Assembly (NCBI RefSeq): GCF_033118175.1
Contig: NW_026870965.1
Location: 2,666,001 to 2,730,000 of the forward strand
Direction: 5' to 3'
DNA: 64,000 bases
From: Dama dama
Taxonomy: Eukaryota > Chordata > Mammalia > Artiodactyla > Cervidae
Position numbers and translations under genes: made by a program. Of the stretch, positions 1 to 13,200 are shown in pieces. How positions within the stretch are numbered: the first letter of the stretch is position 1; the number at the start of each line of letters is the position of its first letter. Under the pieces are notes generated by a model. It searched no databases, was not told where the DNA came from, and was given only the letters and a program-made list of their open reading frames with translations.

Positions 1-3000
1 GTGTGAAATACATGAGGAGCATGACACTCTCTGAAAAATAAGAGGAGCATGAAGCGGTGTTCAAAAACATGAAGAGCCTGAAAAGTTGTGAAAAATATGA
101 AGAGCTTCAAAATGTGTGAAAAAAAAAGAAGAGCTTCAAAAGGTGTCAAAAATATGAGGAGCATGAAACGGTCTGAAAAATAGGAGGAGCATGAAACGGT
201 GTTGAAAAACATGAAGACACTTAAAATGTGTGAAAAATATGAAGAGCTTCAAAAGGTGTCAAAAATATGAGGAGCATGAAAAGGTCTGAAAAATAGGAGG
301 AGCATGAAGTCGTGTTGAAAAACAAGAAGACACTTAAAATGTGTGAGAAATATGAAGAGCTTCAAAAGGTGTCAAAAATACGAGGAACATGAAACGGACT
401 GAAAAATAGGAGGAGCATGAAGTCGTGTTGAAAAACATGAAGACACTTAAAATGTGTGAAAAATATGAAGAGCTTCAAAAGGTGTCAAAATATGAGGAGC
501 ATGAAACGGTCTGAAAAATAGGAAGAGAATGAAGCGGTGTTCAAAAATATGAAGAGCTTGAAAAGTTGTGAAAAATATGAAGAGCTTCAAAAGGTGTCAA
601 AATATGAGGAGCATGAAATGGTCTGAAATATAGGTGGAGCATGAAACGGTGTTGAAAAATATGAAGAGCCTGAAAAGGTGTGAAAAATATGAAGAGCTTC
701 AAAAGGTGACAAAAATGTGATGAGCATGAAACGGTCTGAAAAATAGGAGAAGCATGAAACTGTGTTCAAAAACATGAAGAGCCTGAAAAGGTGTGAAAAA
801 TGTGAAGAGCTTCAAAACGTGTCAAAAATATGAGGAGCATGAAACGGTCTGAAAAATAGGAGAAGCATGAAGCGGTGTTCAAAAACATGAAGAGCCTGAA
901 AAGGTGTGAAAAACATGAAGAGCTTCAAAAGGTGTCAAAAATATGAGGAGCATGAAACGGTCTGAAAATAGGAGGATTATGAAACGGTGTTCAAAAACAT
1001 GAAGAGCATGAATAGGTGTGAAAAATATGAAAAGCCTCAAAACCTGTCAAAAATATGAGGAGCATGAAACGGTCTGAAAAATAGCAGGAGCATGAAGCGG
1101 TGTTGAAAAACAGGAAGAGTCTGAAAACGTGTTAAAAAATGAAGAGCTTCAAAAATATGAAAAATATGAAGAGCTTCAAAACGTGTGAAAAATATGAAGA
1201 GCTTCAAAAGGTGTAAAAAATGAGATGAGCATGAAACGGTCTGAAAAATAGGAGGAGCATGAAGCGGTGTTGAACATAATGAAGATAAAGAAATGTTGTG
1301 AAAAATATGAAGAGCTTCAAAAGGTGTCAAAATGAGATGAGCATGAAACGTCTGAAAAATAGGAGGAGCATGAAGTGGTGTTGAAAAACATGAAAAGCCT
1401 GAAAATGTGTGAAAAATATGAAGAGCTTCAAAAGGTGTGAAATATATGAGGTGCAAGAAACGGTCTGAAAAATAGGAGGAGCATTATCCGTTGTTGAAAG
1501 ACATGAATAGCTGAAAAGGTGTGAAAAATATGAAGAGCTTCAAAAGGTGTCAAAAATATGAGAAGCATGAAACGTTCTGAAAAATAGGAGGTGCATGTAG
1601 CGGTGTTGAAAAACATGAATAGCCTGAAAAGGTGTGAAAAATATGAAGAGCTTCAAAAGGTGTGAAAAAAATGAAGAGCTTCAATAGGTGTCAAAAATAT
1701 GAGGAGCATGAAACGGTTTGAAAAATATAAGAAGCATGAAACGGTGTTCAAAAACATGAAGAGCCTGAAAAGTTGTGAAAAATATGAAGAGCTTCAAAAG
1801 GTGTCAAAAATATGAGGAGCATGAAAAGGTCTGAAAAATAGGAGGAGCATGATGCAGTGTTCAAAAAAATGAAGACCCTGAAAAGTTGTGAAAAATATGA
1901 AGAGCTTCAAAATGTGTCAAACATGAGATGAGCATGAAGCGGTCTGAAAAATAGAAGGAGCATGAAGCGGAGTTGAAAAACATCAAGAAGCTGAAAACGT
2001 GTGAAAAATATGAACAGCTTCAAAAGGTGTGAAAAATGAGATGAGACTGAAGCGGTCTGAAAAATAGGAGGAGCATGAAGTGTTGTTTAAAAGCATGAAG
2101 AGCCTGAAAAGGTGTGAAATATATGAAGAGCTTCAAAAGGTGTGAAAAAAAAAGAAGAGCTTCAAAAGGTGTCAAAAATATGAGGAGCATGAAACGGTCT
2201 GAAAAATAGGAGGAGCATGAAACGGTGTTCAAATACATGAAGAGCCTAAAAAGGTGTGAAAAATATGAAGAGCTTCAAAAGGTGTGAAAATATGAAGATC
2301 TGCAAAAGGTGTAAAATTCGATGAGCATGACATGATCTGAAAATTAGGAGCAGCACGAAGCGGTGTTGAAAAACATGAAGAGCCTGAAAACGTGTAAAAT
2401 ATATGAAGAGCTTCAAAAGATATGAAAAATATGAACAGCTTCAAAATGTGTCAAACATGAGATGAGCATGAAGCGGTCTGAAAAAATGAGGAGCATGAAG
2501 TGGTGTTGAAAAACATGAAGAGCCTGAAAAGGTGTGAAATATATGAAGAGTTTCAAAAAATATCAAAAATATGAGGAGCATGAAACGGTCTGAAAAATAG
2601 GAGGAGCATCAAACTGTGCTGAAAAACATGAAGAGCCTGAAAACGTGTGAAAAATATGATGAGCTTCAAAACGTGTCAAAAATATGAGGAACATGAAACG
2701 GTCTGAAAAATAGGAGGAGCATGAAACTGTGCTGAAAATCATGAGGAGCATGAAAACGTGTGAAAAATATGAAGAGCTTCAAAAGGGAAGAATGATATTA
2801 AGAGCTTGAATAGGAGTCAAAAAGAGATGAGCATGAAACGTTCTGAAAAATAGGAGGAGCATGACGTGGTGGTGAAAAACATGAAGAGCCTGAAAAGGTG
2901 TGAAATATATGAAGAGCTTCAAAGGTGTGAAATATATGAAGAGCTTCAAAGGTGTGAAATATTTGAAGAGCTTCAAAAGGTGTCAAAAATATGAGGAGCA

Positions 3001-3055
3001 TTAAACGGTCTGAAAAATAGCAGGAACATGAAGCGGTGTTGAAAAACATGAAGAG
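1..3055 (+). repeat. Diverged left tract of the satellite
   Basis: Ordinary a-b-c-d units with many point changes and a few truncated submonomers. Doubled a submonomers are frequent, for example around 1640-1690 and 2130-2170. I saw no copy of this tract longer than a few hundred bases elsewhere in the window, so it looks older or less homogenised than the 22-47 kb block. No gene or regulatory site is visible. Confidence 0.8.
140..490 (+). repeat. Local triplet of one 113-bp variant unit
   Basis: Three successive units carry the same private change in d, GACACTTAAAATG instead of the usual GAGCCTGAAAAGG. It begins at 216, 329 and 442, exactly 113 bp apart. This is a small local amplification of a single unit. 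Confidence 0.85.
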
Positions 3056-4163
3056 TCTGAAAACTTGTAAAATTATGAAGAGCTTCAAAAATGTGAAAAT
3101 ATGAAGAGCTTCAAAAGGTGTCAATAATATGAGAAGCATGAAACGGTCTGAAAAATAGGAGGAGCATGAAGCGGTGTTGAAAAACATGAAGAGCCTGAAA
3201 CGGTGTGAAAAATATTAAGAGCTTCAAAATGTGTCAAAAATATGAGGAGCATGAAACAGTCTGAAAAATAGGAGGAGCATGAAACGGTGTTCAAAAAAAT
3301 GAAGAGCCTGAAAAGTTGTGAAAAATATGAAGAGCTGCAAAAGGTGTCAAAAATTAGATGAGCAAGAAAAGGTCTGAAAAATAGGAGGAGCATGAAACGG
3401 TGATCAAAAACATGAAGAGCCTGAAAAGTTGTGAAAAATATGAAGAGCTTCAAAAGCTGTGAAAAATATCAAGAGCTTCAAAAATTGTCAAAAATGAGAT
3501 GAGCATGAAAGGTTCTGAAAAATAGGAGGAGCAAGAAGCGTTTTTGAAAAACATGAAGAGCCTGAAAAGGTGTGAAAAATATGAAAAGCTTCAAAAATGT
3601 GAAAAATATGAAGAGCTTCAAAAAGTGTGAAAAATATGAGGAGTATGAAAAGGTCTGAAAAATAGAAGGAGCATGAAGCGGTGGTGAAAAACATGAAGAG
3701 CCTGAAAATGTGTGAAAAATATGAAGAGCTTCAAAAATGTGAAAAATATGAAGAGCTTTAAAAGGTGTGAAAAATATGAGGAGCATGACACGGTCTGAAA
3801 AATAGGAGGAGCATGAAGTGGTGTTCAAAAAATGAAGAGCATGAAAAGGTGTGAAAAATATGAAGAGCTTCAAAAGGTGTTAAATTCATGAGGAGCATGA
3901 AACGGTCTGAAAAATACGAGGAGAATAAAGCTGTGTTCAAAAACATGAAGAGCCTGAAAAGGTGTGGAAAATATGAAGAGCTTCAAAAGGTGTGAAAAAT
4001 ATGAAGATCTTCAAAAGGTGTCAAAAATTAGACGAGCATGAAACGGCCTGAAAAATAGGAGGAGCATGAAGAGGTGTTGAAAAACATGAAAAGCCTGAAA
4101 AGGTGTGAGAAATATGAAGAGCTTCAAAAGGTGTCAAAAATATGAGGAGCATGAAACGGTCTG
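3056..4163 (+). repeat. L-family higher-order repeat, copy 1
   Basis: It opens with the diagnostic TCTGAAAACTTGTAAAATT, followed by shortened a-like submonomers (CAAAAATGTGAAAAT). It continues through a distinctive d-like segment with GAAGCGTTTTTGAAAAAC near 3536 and GTGTTAAATTCATG near 3877. The same order recurs from 6151, 7607 and 9581. Copies 1 and 3 stay in register at an offset of about 4,550 bp up to about 4163/8713. Confidence 0.85.
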
Positions 4164-4860
4164 AAAAATAGGAGTCGCAAGAAGTGGTGTTGAAAAACAT
4201 GAAGAGCCTGAAAACGTGTGAAAAATATGAAGAGCTTCAAAAGCTGTGAAAAATATGAAGAGCTTGAAAACGTGTCAAAAGTGAGATTAGCATGAAACGG
4301 TCTGAAAAATAGGAGGAGCAAGAAGCGTTTTTGAAAAACATTAAGAGACTGAAAAGGTGTGAAAAATATGAAGAGATTCAAAAGATATAAAAAATATGAG
4401 GAGCATGAAACGGTCTGAAAAATAGGAGGAGCATGAAGCGGTGTTCAAAAACATGAAAAGCCTGAAAAGGTGTGAAAAATATGAGGAGCTTCAAAAGGTG
4501 TGAAAAATATGAGGAGCATGAAACGGTCTGCAAACCTGGAGGAGCATGAAGTGGTGTTGAAAAACATGAAGAGCCTGAAAAGGTGTGAAAAATATGAAAA
4601 GCTTCAAAAGATGTCAAAAATATGAGGAGCATGAAACGGTCTGAAATATAGGAGGATCATGAAGCGGTGTTCAAAAACATGAAGAGCCTGAAAAGTTGTG
4701 AAAAATATGAAGAGCTTCAAAAGGTGTCAAAATTAGGAGGAGCATGAAACGGTCTGCAAACCTGGAGGAGCATGAGGTGGTGTTGAAAAACATGAAGAGC
4801 CTGAAAAGGTGTGAAAAATATGAAAAGCTTCAAAAGATGTCAAATATATGAGGAGCATGA

Positions 4861-5250
4861 AACGGTCTGAAAAATAGGAGGATTATGAAACGGTGTTAAA
4901 AAACATGAAGAGCCTGAAAAGGTGTGAAAAATATGAAGAGCTTCAAAAGGTGTGAAATACATGAGGAGAATGAAACTCTCTGAAAAATAGAAGGTGCATG
5001 AAGTGGTGTTCAAAAACATGAAGAGTCTGAAAAGGTTTGAAAAATATGAAGAGCTTCAAAATGTGTGAAAAATATGAGGAGCATGATATGGTTTCAAAAA
5101 TAGGATTACCATGAAGCGGTGTTCAAAACATGAAGAGCCTGAAAAGTTTTGAAAAATATGAAAAGCTTCAAAAGGTGTCAAAAATGAGATGAGCATGAAA
5201 CGTTCTGAAAAATAGGAGGGGCATGAAGCGGTGTTGAAAAACATTAAGAC
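4861..5250 (+). repeat. P segment, copy 1 (900-bp offset pair)
   Basis: Nearly identical to 5761-6145 at an offset of exactly 900 bp, close to eight 113-bp units. Shared private markers are GGATTATGAAACGG, GAATGAAACTCTCTG and GATATGGTTTCAAAAATAGG. The copies separate near 5250/6145, where the second runs into an L-family copy. Confidence 0.85.
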
Positions 5251-5456
5251 CCTGAAAAGGTGTGAAAAATATGAAGAGCTTCAAAAGGTGTCAAAAATAT
5301 GAGGAGCATGAAACCGTCTGAAAAATCGGAGGAGCATGAAGCGGTGTTGAAAAACATTAAGAGCCTGAAAAGGTGTGAAAAATATGAAGAGCTTCAAAAG
5401 GTGTCAAAAATATGAGGAGCATGAAACCGTCTGAAAAATCGGAGGAGCATGAAGCG
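5230..5456 (+). repeat. Local doublet of one 113-bp variant unit
   Basis: Two adjacent units share ACATTAAG in d and AACCGTCTGAAAAATCGG across b and c. The second marker begins at about 5311 and again at 5424, exactly 113 bp apart. Confidence 0.8.
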
Positions 5457-5760
5457 TTGTTGAAAAACATGAAGAGCCTGAAAAGGTGTGAGAAATATGA
5501 AGAGCTTTAAAATGTGTCAAATTTATGAGGAGAATGAAACGGTCTGAAAAATAGGAGGAGCTGAAGCGGTGTTTAAAAACATGAAGAGCCTGAAAAAGTG
5601 TGAAAAATATGAAAAGTTTCTAAAGGTGTCAAAAATATGAGGAACATGAAACGTCTGAAAAATAGGAGGAGCATGAAGTGGTGTTGAAAAACATGAAGAG
5701 CTTGAAAAAGTGTGAAAAATATGAAGAGCTTCAAAAGGTGTCAAAATATGAGGTGTATGA

Positions 5761-6145
5761 AACCGTCTGAAAAATAGGAGGATTATGAAACGGTGTTAAA
5801 AAACATGAAGAGCCTGAAAAGGTGTGAAAAATATGAAGAGCTTCAAAAGGTGTGAAATACATGAGGAGAATGAAACTCTCTGAAAAATAGAAGGAGCATG
5901 AAGTGGTGTTCAAAAACATGAAGAGCCTGAAAAAGTTTGAAAAATATGAAGAGCTTCAAAATGTGTGAAAAATATGAGGAGCATGATATGGTTTCAAAAA
6001 TAGGATGACCATGAAGTGGTGTCCAAAACATGAAGAGCCTGAAAAGTTTTGAAAAATATGAAAAGCTTCAAAAGGTGTCAAAAATGAGATGAGCATGAAA
6101 CGTTCTGAAAAATAGGAGGTGCATGAAGCGGTGTTGAGAAACATG
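5761..6145 (+). repeat. P segment, copy 2
   Basis: Partner of 4861-5250 at an offset of 900 bp. Only scattered differences are visible, for example GGATGACC against GGATTACC near 6003. It passes directly into the L-family marker at 6151, so this position is a junction between two higher-order families. Confidence 0.85.
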
Positions 6146-6150
6146 AAGAG

Positions 6151-6968
6151 TCTGAAAACTTGTAAAATTATGAAGAGCTTCAAAAATGTGAAAATATGAA
6201 GAGCTTCAAAAGGGGTCAATAATATGAGAAGCATGAAACGGTCTGAAAAATAGGAGGAGCATGAAGCGGTGTTGAAAAACATGAAGAGCCTGAAACGGTG
6301 TGAAAAATATGAAGAGCTTCAAAATGTGTCAAAAATATGAGGAGCATGAAACAGTCTGAAAAATAGGAGGAGCATGAAACGGTGTTCAAAAAAATGAAGA
6401 GCCTGAAAAGTTGTGAAAAATATGAAGAGCTTCAAAAGGTGTCAAAAATTAGATGAGCAAGAAAAGGTCTGAAAAATAGGAGGAGCATGAAACGGTGATC
6501 AAAAACATGAAGAGCCTGAAAAGTTTTGAAAAATATGAAGAGCTTCAAAAGCTGTGAAAAATATCAAGAGCTTCAAAAAGTGTCAAAAATGAGATGAGCA
6601 TGAAAGGTTCTGAAAAATAGGAGGAGCAAGAAGCGTTTTTGAAAAACATGAAGAGCCTGAAAAGGTGTGAAAAATATGAAAAGCTTCAAAAATGTGAAAA
6701 ATATGAAGAGCTTCAAAAAGTGTGAAAAATATGAGGAGTATGAAAAGGTCTGAAAAATAGAAGGAGCATGAAGCGGTGGTGAAAAACATGAAGAGCCTGA
6801 AAATGTGTGAAAAATATGAAGAGCTTCAAAAATGTGAAAAATATGAAGAGCTTTAAAAGGTGTGAAAAATATGAGGAGCATGACACGGTCTGAAAAATAG
6901 GAGGAGCATGAAGTGGTGTTCAAAAAATGAAGAGCATGAAAAGGTGTGAAAAATATGAAGAGCTTCAA
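6151..6968 (+). repeat. L-family higher-order repeat, copy 2
   Basis: In register with copy 1 at an offset of 3,095 bp, from the TCTGAAAACTTGTAAAATT marker to about 6968. It then departs: copies 1 and 3 continue with GTGTTAAATTCATG, while this one continues with GTGTTAAAAATATGAGG and GAGCGTGAAACGG, the version also found near 17.88 kb. Confidence 0.85.
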
Positions 6969-7460
6969 AATGTGTTAAAAATATGAGGAGCGTGAAACGG
7001 TCTGAAAAATTGGAGGAGCATGAAACGGTGTTCAAAAACATGAAGAACCTGAAAAGGTGTGAAAAATATGAAGAGCTTCAAAAGGTGTGAAAAATATGAA
7101 GAGCTTCAAAAGGTGTCAAAAATTAGATGAGCAAGAAAAGGTCTGAAAAATAGGAGGAGCATAAAGTGGTGTTGAAAAAAGGAAGAGCCTGAAAAGGTGT
7201 GAAATATATGAAGAGCTTCAAAAGGTGTGAAAAATATGAAGAGCCTCAAAAGGTATCAAAAATATGAGGAGCATGAATCGGTATGAAAAATAGGAGGAGC
7301 ATGAAAGGTGTTCAAAAACATGAAGTGCCTGAAAAGGTGTGAAAAATATGAAGAGCTTCAAAAACGTGAAAATATGAAGAGCTTCAAAAGGTGTCAATAA
7401 TATGAGGAGCATGAAACGGTCTGAAAAATAGGAGGAGCATGAAGCGGTGGTGAAAAACAT
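6853..7460 (+). repeat. R segment, copy 1 (shared with 17.8-18.4 kb)
   Basis: This stretch reappears at 17768-18403. The offset is 10,915 bp at the left end and 10,943 bp at the right end. The 28-bp shift is one extra a submonomer in the distal copy. Shared markers include GAGCGTGAAACGG, AAAAATTGGAGGAGC and a run with CATGAAGTGCCTG. Confidence 0.82.
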
Positions 7461-7606
7461 GAAGAGTCTGAAAACGTGTGAAAAATATGAAGAGCTTCAA
7501 AAATGTGAAAAATTTGAAGAGCTTCAAAAGGTGTGAAAAATATGAGGAGCATGAAACGGTCTGAAAAATAGCAGGAGCATGAAGCGGTGTTGAAAAACAT
7601 GAAGAG

Positions 7607-8713
7607 TCTGAAAACTTGTAAAATTATGAAGACCTTCAAAAATGTGAAAATATGAAGAGCTTCAAAAGGGGTCAATAATATGAGAAGCATGAAACGTTCT
7701 GAAAAAGAGGAGGAGCATGAAGCAGTGTTGAAAAACATGAAGAGCCTGAAACGGTGTGAAAAATATGAAGAGCTTCAAAATGTGTCAAAAATATGAGGAG
7801 CATGAAACAGTCTGAAAAATAGGAGGAGCATGAAACGGTGTTCAAAAAAATGAAGAGCCTGAAAAGTTGTGAAAAATATGAAGAGCTTCAAAAGGTGTCA
7901 AAAATTAGATGAGCAAGAAAAGGTTGAAAAATAGGAGGAGCATGAAACGGTGATCAAAAACATGAAGAGCCTGAAAAGTTTTGAAAAATATGAAGAGCTT
8001 CAAAAGCTGTGAAAAATATCAAGAGCTTCAAAAAGTGTCAAAAATGAGATGAGCATGAAAGGTTCTGAAAAATAGGAGGAGCAAGAAGCGTTTTTGAAAA
8101 ACATGAAGAGCCTGAAAAGGTGTGAAAAATATGAAAAGCTTCAAAAATGTGAAAAATATGAAGAGCTTCAAAAAGTGTGAAAAATATGAGGAGTATGAAA
8201 AGGTCTGAAAAATAGAAGGAGCATGAAGCGGTGGTGAAAAACATGAAGAGCCTGAAAATGTGTGAAAAATATGAAGAGCTTCAAAAATGTGAAAAATATG
8301 AAGAGCTTTAAAAGGTGTGAAAAATATGAGGAGCATGACACGGTCTGAAAAATAGGAGGAGCATGAAGTGGTGTTCAAAAAATGAAGAGCATGAAAAGGT
8401 GTGAAAAATATGAAGAGCTTCAAAAGGTGTTAAATTCATGAGGAGCATGAAACGGTCTGAAAAATACGAGGAGAATAAAGCTGTGTTCAAAAACATGAAG
8501 AGCCTGAAAAGGTGTGGAAAATATGAAGAGCTTAAAAAGGTGTGAAAAATATGAATATCTTCAAAAGGTGTCAAAAATTAGACGAGCATGAAACGGCCTG
8601 AAAAATAGGAGGAGCATGAAGAGGTGTTGAAAAACATGAAAAGCCTGAAAAGGTGTGAGAAATATGAAGAGCTTCAAAAGGTGTCAAAAATATGAGGAGC
8701 ATGAAACGGTCTG
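7607..8713 (+). repeat. L-family higher-order repeat, copy 3
   Basis: Follows copy 2 at an offset of 1,456 bp, which becomes 1,455 after a single-base loss near 7923 (GGTTGAAAA against GGTCTGAAAA). It matches copy 1 through GTGTTAAATTCATG and GTGTGGAAAATATG, and separates near 8713, where it has GAAATATAGGATCAGCC. Confidence 0.87.
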
Positions 8714-9580
8714 AAATATAGGATCAGCCTGAAGCGGAGTGGAAAAATATGAAGAGCTTGAAAAGGTGTGAAAAATATGAAGAGCTTCAAAAGGTGTGAA
8801 ATAAATGAGGAGCATGAAACGGTCTGAAAAATAGAAGGAGCATGAAGCGGTGTTGAAAAACATGAAAAGCCTGAAAAGGTGTGAGAAATATGAAGAGCTT
8901 CAAAAGGTGTGAAATAAATGAGGAGCATGAACGTTCTGAAAAATAGAAGGAGCATGAAGCGGTGTTCAAAACATGAAGAGCCTGAAAAGTTGTGAAAAAT
9001 ATGAAGAGCTTCAAAAGGAGTGAAAAATATGAGGAGCATGAAATGGTCTGGAAACCTGGAGGAGCATGAAGTGGTGTTGAAAAAACATGAAGAGCTTGAA
9101 AAGGTGTGAAAAATATGAAAAGCTTCAAAAGATGTCAAAAATATGAGGAGCATGAAACGGTCTGAAATATAGGAGGATCATGAAGTGGTGTTCAAAAACA
9201 TGAAGAGCCTGAAAAGGTGTGAAAAATATGAATAGCTTCAAAAGGTGTCAAAAATATGAGGAGCATGAAACGGTCTGCAAACCTGGAGGAGCATGAAGCG
9301 GTGTTGAAAAACAAGAAAAGCCTGAAAAGGTGTGAAAAATATGAAGAGCTTCAAAAGGTGTCAAAAATATGAGGAGCATGAAACGGTCTGAAAAATAGGA
9401 GTCGCAAGACGCGGTGTTGAAAAACATGAAGAGCCTGAAAACGTGTGAAAAATATGAAGAGCTTCAAAAGCTGTGAAAAATATGAAGAGCTTCAAAACGT
9501 GTCAAAAATGAGATGAGCATGAAACGGTCTGAAAAATAGGAGGAGCAAGAAGCGTTTTTGAAAAACATGAAGAGACTGAA

Positions 9581-10210
9581 ACGGTGTGAAAAATATGAAG
9601 AGCTTCAAAAGGTGTCAAAAATATGAGGAGCATGAAACAGTCTGAAAAATAGGAGGAGCATGAAACGGTGTTCAAAAAAATGAAGAGCCTGAAAAGTTGT
9701 GAAAAATATGAAGAGCTTCAAAAGGTGTCAAAAATTAGATGAGCAAGAAAAGGTCTGAAAAATAGGAGGAGCATGAAACGGTGATCAAAAACATGAAGAG
9801 CCTGAAAAGTTTTGAAAAATATGAAGAGCTTCAAAAGCTGTGAAAAATATCAAGGGCTTCAAAAAGTGTCAAAAATGAGATGAGCATGAAAGGTTTTGAA
9901 AAATAGGAGGAGCATGAAGCGTTTTTGAAAAACATGAAGAGCCTGAAAAGGTGTGAAAAATATGAAAAGCTTCAAAAATGTGAAAAATATGAAGAGCTTC
10001 AAAAAGTGTGAAAAATATGAGGAGTATGAAAAGGTCTGAAAAATAGAAGGAGCATGAAGCGGTGGTGAAAAACATGAAGAGCCTGAAAATGTGTGAAAAA
10101 TATGAAGAGCTTCAAAAATGTGAAAAATATGAAGAGCTTTAAAAGGTGTGAAAAATATGAGGAGCATGACACGGTCTGAAAAATAGGAGGAGCATGAAGT
10201 GGTGTTCAGA
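9581..10210 (+). repeat. L-family higher-order repeat, copy 4 (partial)
   Basis: Joins the family partway through, at the ACGGTGTGAAAAATATGAAG position, at an offset of about 1,830 bp from copy 3. It leaves it near 10210, where GTTCAGAAAATGAAGAGCC is followed by a different unit. It therefore lacks the first ~145 bp and the last part of the L unit. Confidence 0.83.
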
Positions 10211-13200
10211 AAATGAAGAGCCTGAAAAGTTGTAATATATATGAAGAGTTTCAAAAGGTGTCAAAAATATGAGGAGCATGAAACGTTCTGAAAAATACGA
10301 GCAGCATGATGTCGTCTTGAAAAACATGAAGAACCTGAAAAGGTGTGAAAAATATGAAAAGATTCACAAGGTGTCAAAAATATGAGGAACATGATACAGT
10401 CTGAAAAAAAGGAGTAGCATGAAGTGTTGTTGAAAACATGAATAGCCTGGAAAGGTGTGAAATATATGAAGAGCTTCAAAAGGTGTGAAAAATATGAAGA
10501 GCTTCAAAAGGTGTCAAAAATATGAGGAGCATGAAACTCTATGAAAAATAGGAGGAGCATGAAGTGGTGTTCAAAACATGAAGAGCCTGAAAAGGTGTGA
10601 AAAATATGAAAGCTTCAAAAGGTGTCAAAAATATGAGGAGCATGAAACGATCCGAAAAATAGGAGGAGCATGAAGGGCAGTTGAAAATCATAAAGAGCCT
10701 GAAAAGTTGTGAAAAATATGAAGAGCTTCAAAAGATGTGAAAAACATGAAGAGCTTCAAAAGGTGTCAAAATTAGATGAGCATGAAACGGTCTGAAAAAT
10801 AGGAGGAGCATGAAGTCGTGTTGAAAAAAATGAAAAATCTGAAAAGGTGTGAAAAATATGAAACGCTTCACAAGGTGTCAAAAATATGAGGAGCATGATA
10901 CGGTCTGAAAAATAGGAGTAGCATGAAGTGGTGTTGAAAACATGAATAGCCTGGAAAGGTGTGAAATATATGAAGAGCTTCAAAAGGTGTGAAAAATATG
11001 AAGAGCTTCAAAAGGTGTGAAATACATGAGGAGCATGAAACGGTCTGAAAAACAGGAGGAGCATGAAGCGGTGTTCAAAAACATGAAGAGCCTGAAAAGG
11101 TGTGAAAAATATGAAGAGCCTCAAAACTTGTCAAAAATATGAGGAGTATGAAACGGTCTGAAAAATAGCAGGAGCAAGAAGCGGTGTTGAAAAACATGAA
11201 GAGGCTGAAAACGTGTGAAAAATATGAAGAGCTTCAAAAACGTGAAAAATAAGAAGAGCTTCAAAAGGTGTGAAAAATATGAAGAGCTTCAAAAGGTGTC
11301 AAAAATGAGATGAGCATGAAACGGTCCGAAAAATAGGAGGATCATGATGCGTTGTTGAAAAACATGAAGAGCCTGAAAAGGTGTGAAAAATATGAAGAGC
11401 TTCAAAAGGTGTCAAAAATATGAGGAGCATGAAACGGTCTGAAAAATAGGACGAGCATAAGCGGTGTTCAAAAACATGAACAGCCTGAAAAGGTGTGAAA
11501 AATATGAAGACCTTCAAAAGGTGTGAAAAATATGAAGAGCTTCAAAAGGTGTCAAAAATTAGATTAGCATGAAAGGGTGTAAAAATTAGGAGGAGCATGA
11601 AGTGGTGTTGAAAAACATCAAGAGCCTGAAAAGGTCTGAAATATATGAACAGCTTCAAAAGGTGTGAAAATTATGAAGAGCTTCAAAATGTGTCAAAATT
11701 ATGAGGAGCATGAAACGGTCTGAAAAATAGGAGGAGCATGAAACTGTGTTGAAAAACATGAAGAGCCTGAAAAGGTGTGAAAAATATGAAGAGCTTCAAA
11801 AGGTGTGAATTATATCAGGAGCATGAAAAGTTCTGAAAATTAGGAGGACCATGAAGCGGTGTTCAAAAACATAAAGAGCCTGAAAATGTGTGAAAAATAT
11901 GAAGAGCTTCAAAAGATGTCAAAAATATGAGGAGCATGAAACATTCTGAAAAATAGGAGGAGCATGAAGCGGTGTTGAAAAACATGAAGAGCCTGAAAAG
12001 GTGTGAAAAATATATAGAGCTTCAAAAGATGTCAAAAATATGAGGAGCATGAAACGGTCTGAAAAATAGGAGGAGCATGAAGCAGTGTTCAAAAACATGA
12101 AGAGCCTGAAAACGTGTGAAAAATATGAAGAGCTTCAAAAGTTTTGAAAAATAAGAAGAGCTTCAAAAGGTGTCAAAAATGAGATCTGCATGAAATGGTC
12201 TGAAAAATAGGAGGAGCATGAAGCGGTGTTCAAAAACATGAAGAGCCTGAAAAGGTGTGAAAAATATGAAGAGTTTCAAAAGGTTTGAAAAATATGAGGA
12301 GCATGAAATGGTCCGAAAAATAGGAGGAGCATGAAGTGGTGTTGAAAAACATGAAGAGCTTGAAAAAGTGTGAAAAATATGAAGAGCTTCAAAAGGTGTC
12401 AATATATGAGGAGCATGAAACCGTCTTAAAAATAGGAGGACTATGAAACGGTGTTCAAAAACATGAAGAGCCTGAAAATGTGTGAAAAATATGAAGAGCT
12501 TCAAAAGGTGTGAAATACATGAGGAGAATGAAACTCTCTGAAAAATAGAAGGAGCATGAAGTGGTGTTCAAAAACATGAAGTGTCTGAAAAGGTTTGAAA
12601 AATATGAAGAGCTTCAATATGTGTGAAAAATATGAGGAGCATGATATGGTTTCAAAAATAGGATTACCATAAAGTGGTGTTCAAAAACATGAAGAGCCTG
12701 AAAAGGTGTAAAAAATATGAAGAGCCTCAAAAGGTGTAAAAAATGAGATGTGCATGAAACGATCTGAAAAATAGGAGGAGCATGAAGTGGTTGTGAAAAA
12801 CATGAAGAGCCGGAAAAGGTGTGCAAAATATGAAGAGCTTCAAAAGGTGTGAAATACATGAGGAGCATGAAACTGTCTGAAAAACAGGAGGAGCATGAAG
12901 CGGTGTTCAAAAACATGAAGAGCCTGAAAAGGTGTGAAAAATATGAAGAGCCTCAAAACGTGTCAAAAATATGAGGAGTATGAAACGGTCTGAAAAATAG
13001 CAGGTGCAAGAAGCGGTGTTGAAAAACATGAAGAGGCTGAAAACGTGTGAAAAATATGAAGAGCTTCAAAAGGCGTGAAATACATGAGGAGCATGAAACG
13101 GTCTGAAAAATAGGAGGAGCATGAAGCGGTGTTCAAAAACATGAACAGCCTGAAAAGGTGTGAAAAATATGAAGAGCTTCAAAAGGTGTGAAATACATGA

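Noticed and set aside
8801..8920. AATAAA polyadenylation signals (GAAATAAATGAGG variants here and near 53650, 55498 and 61018)
   Set aside because: These are single-base variants of the GAAATACATGAGG submonomer, with no transcription unit to serve.
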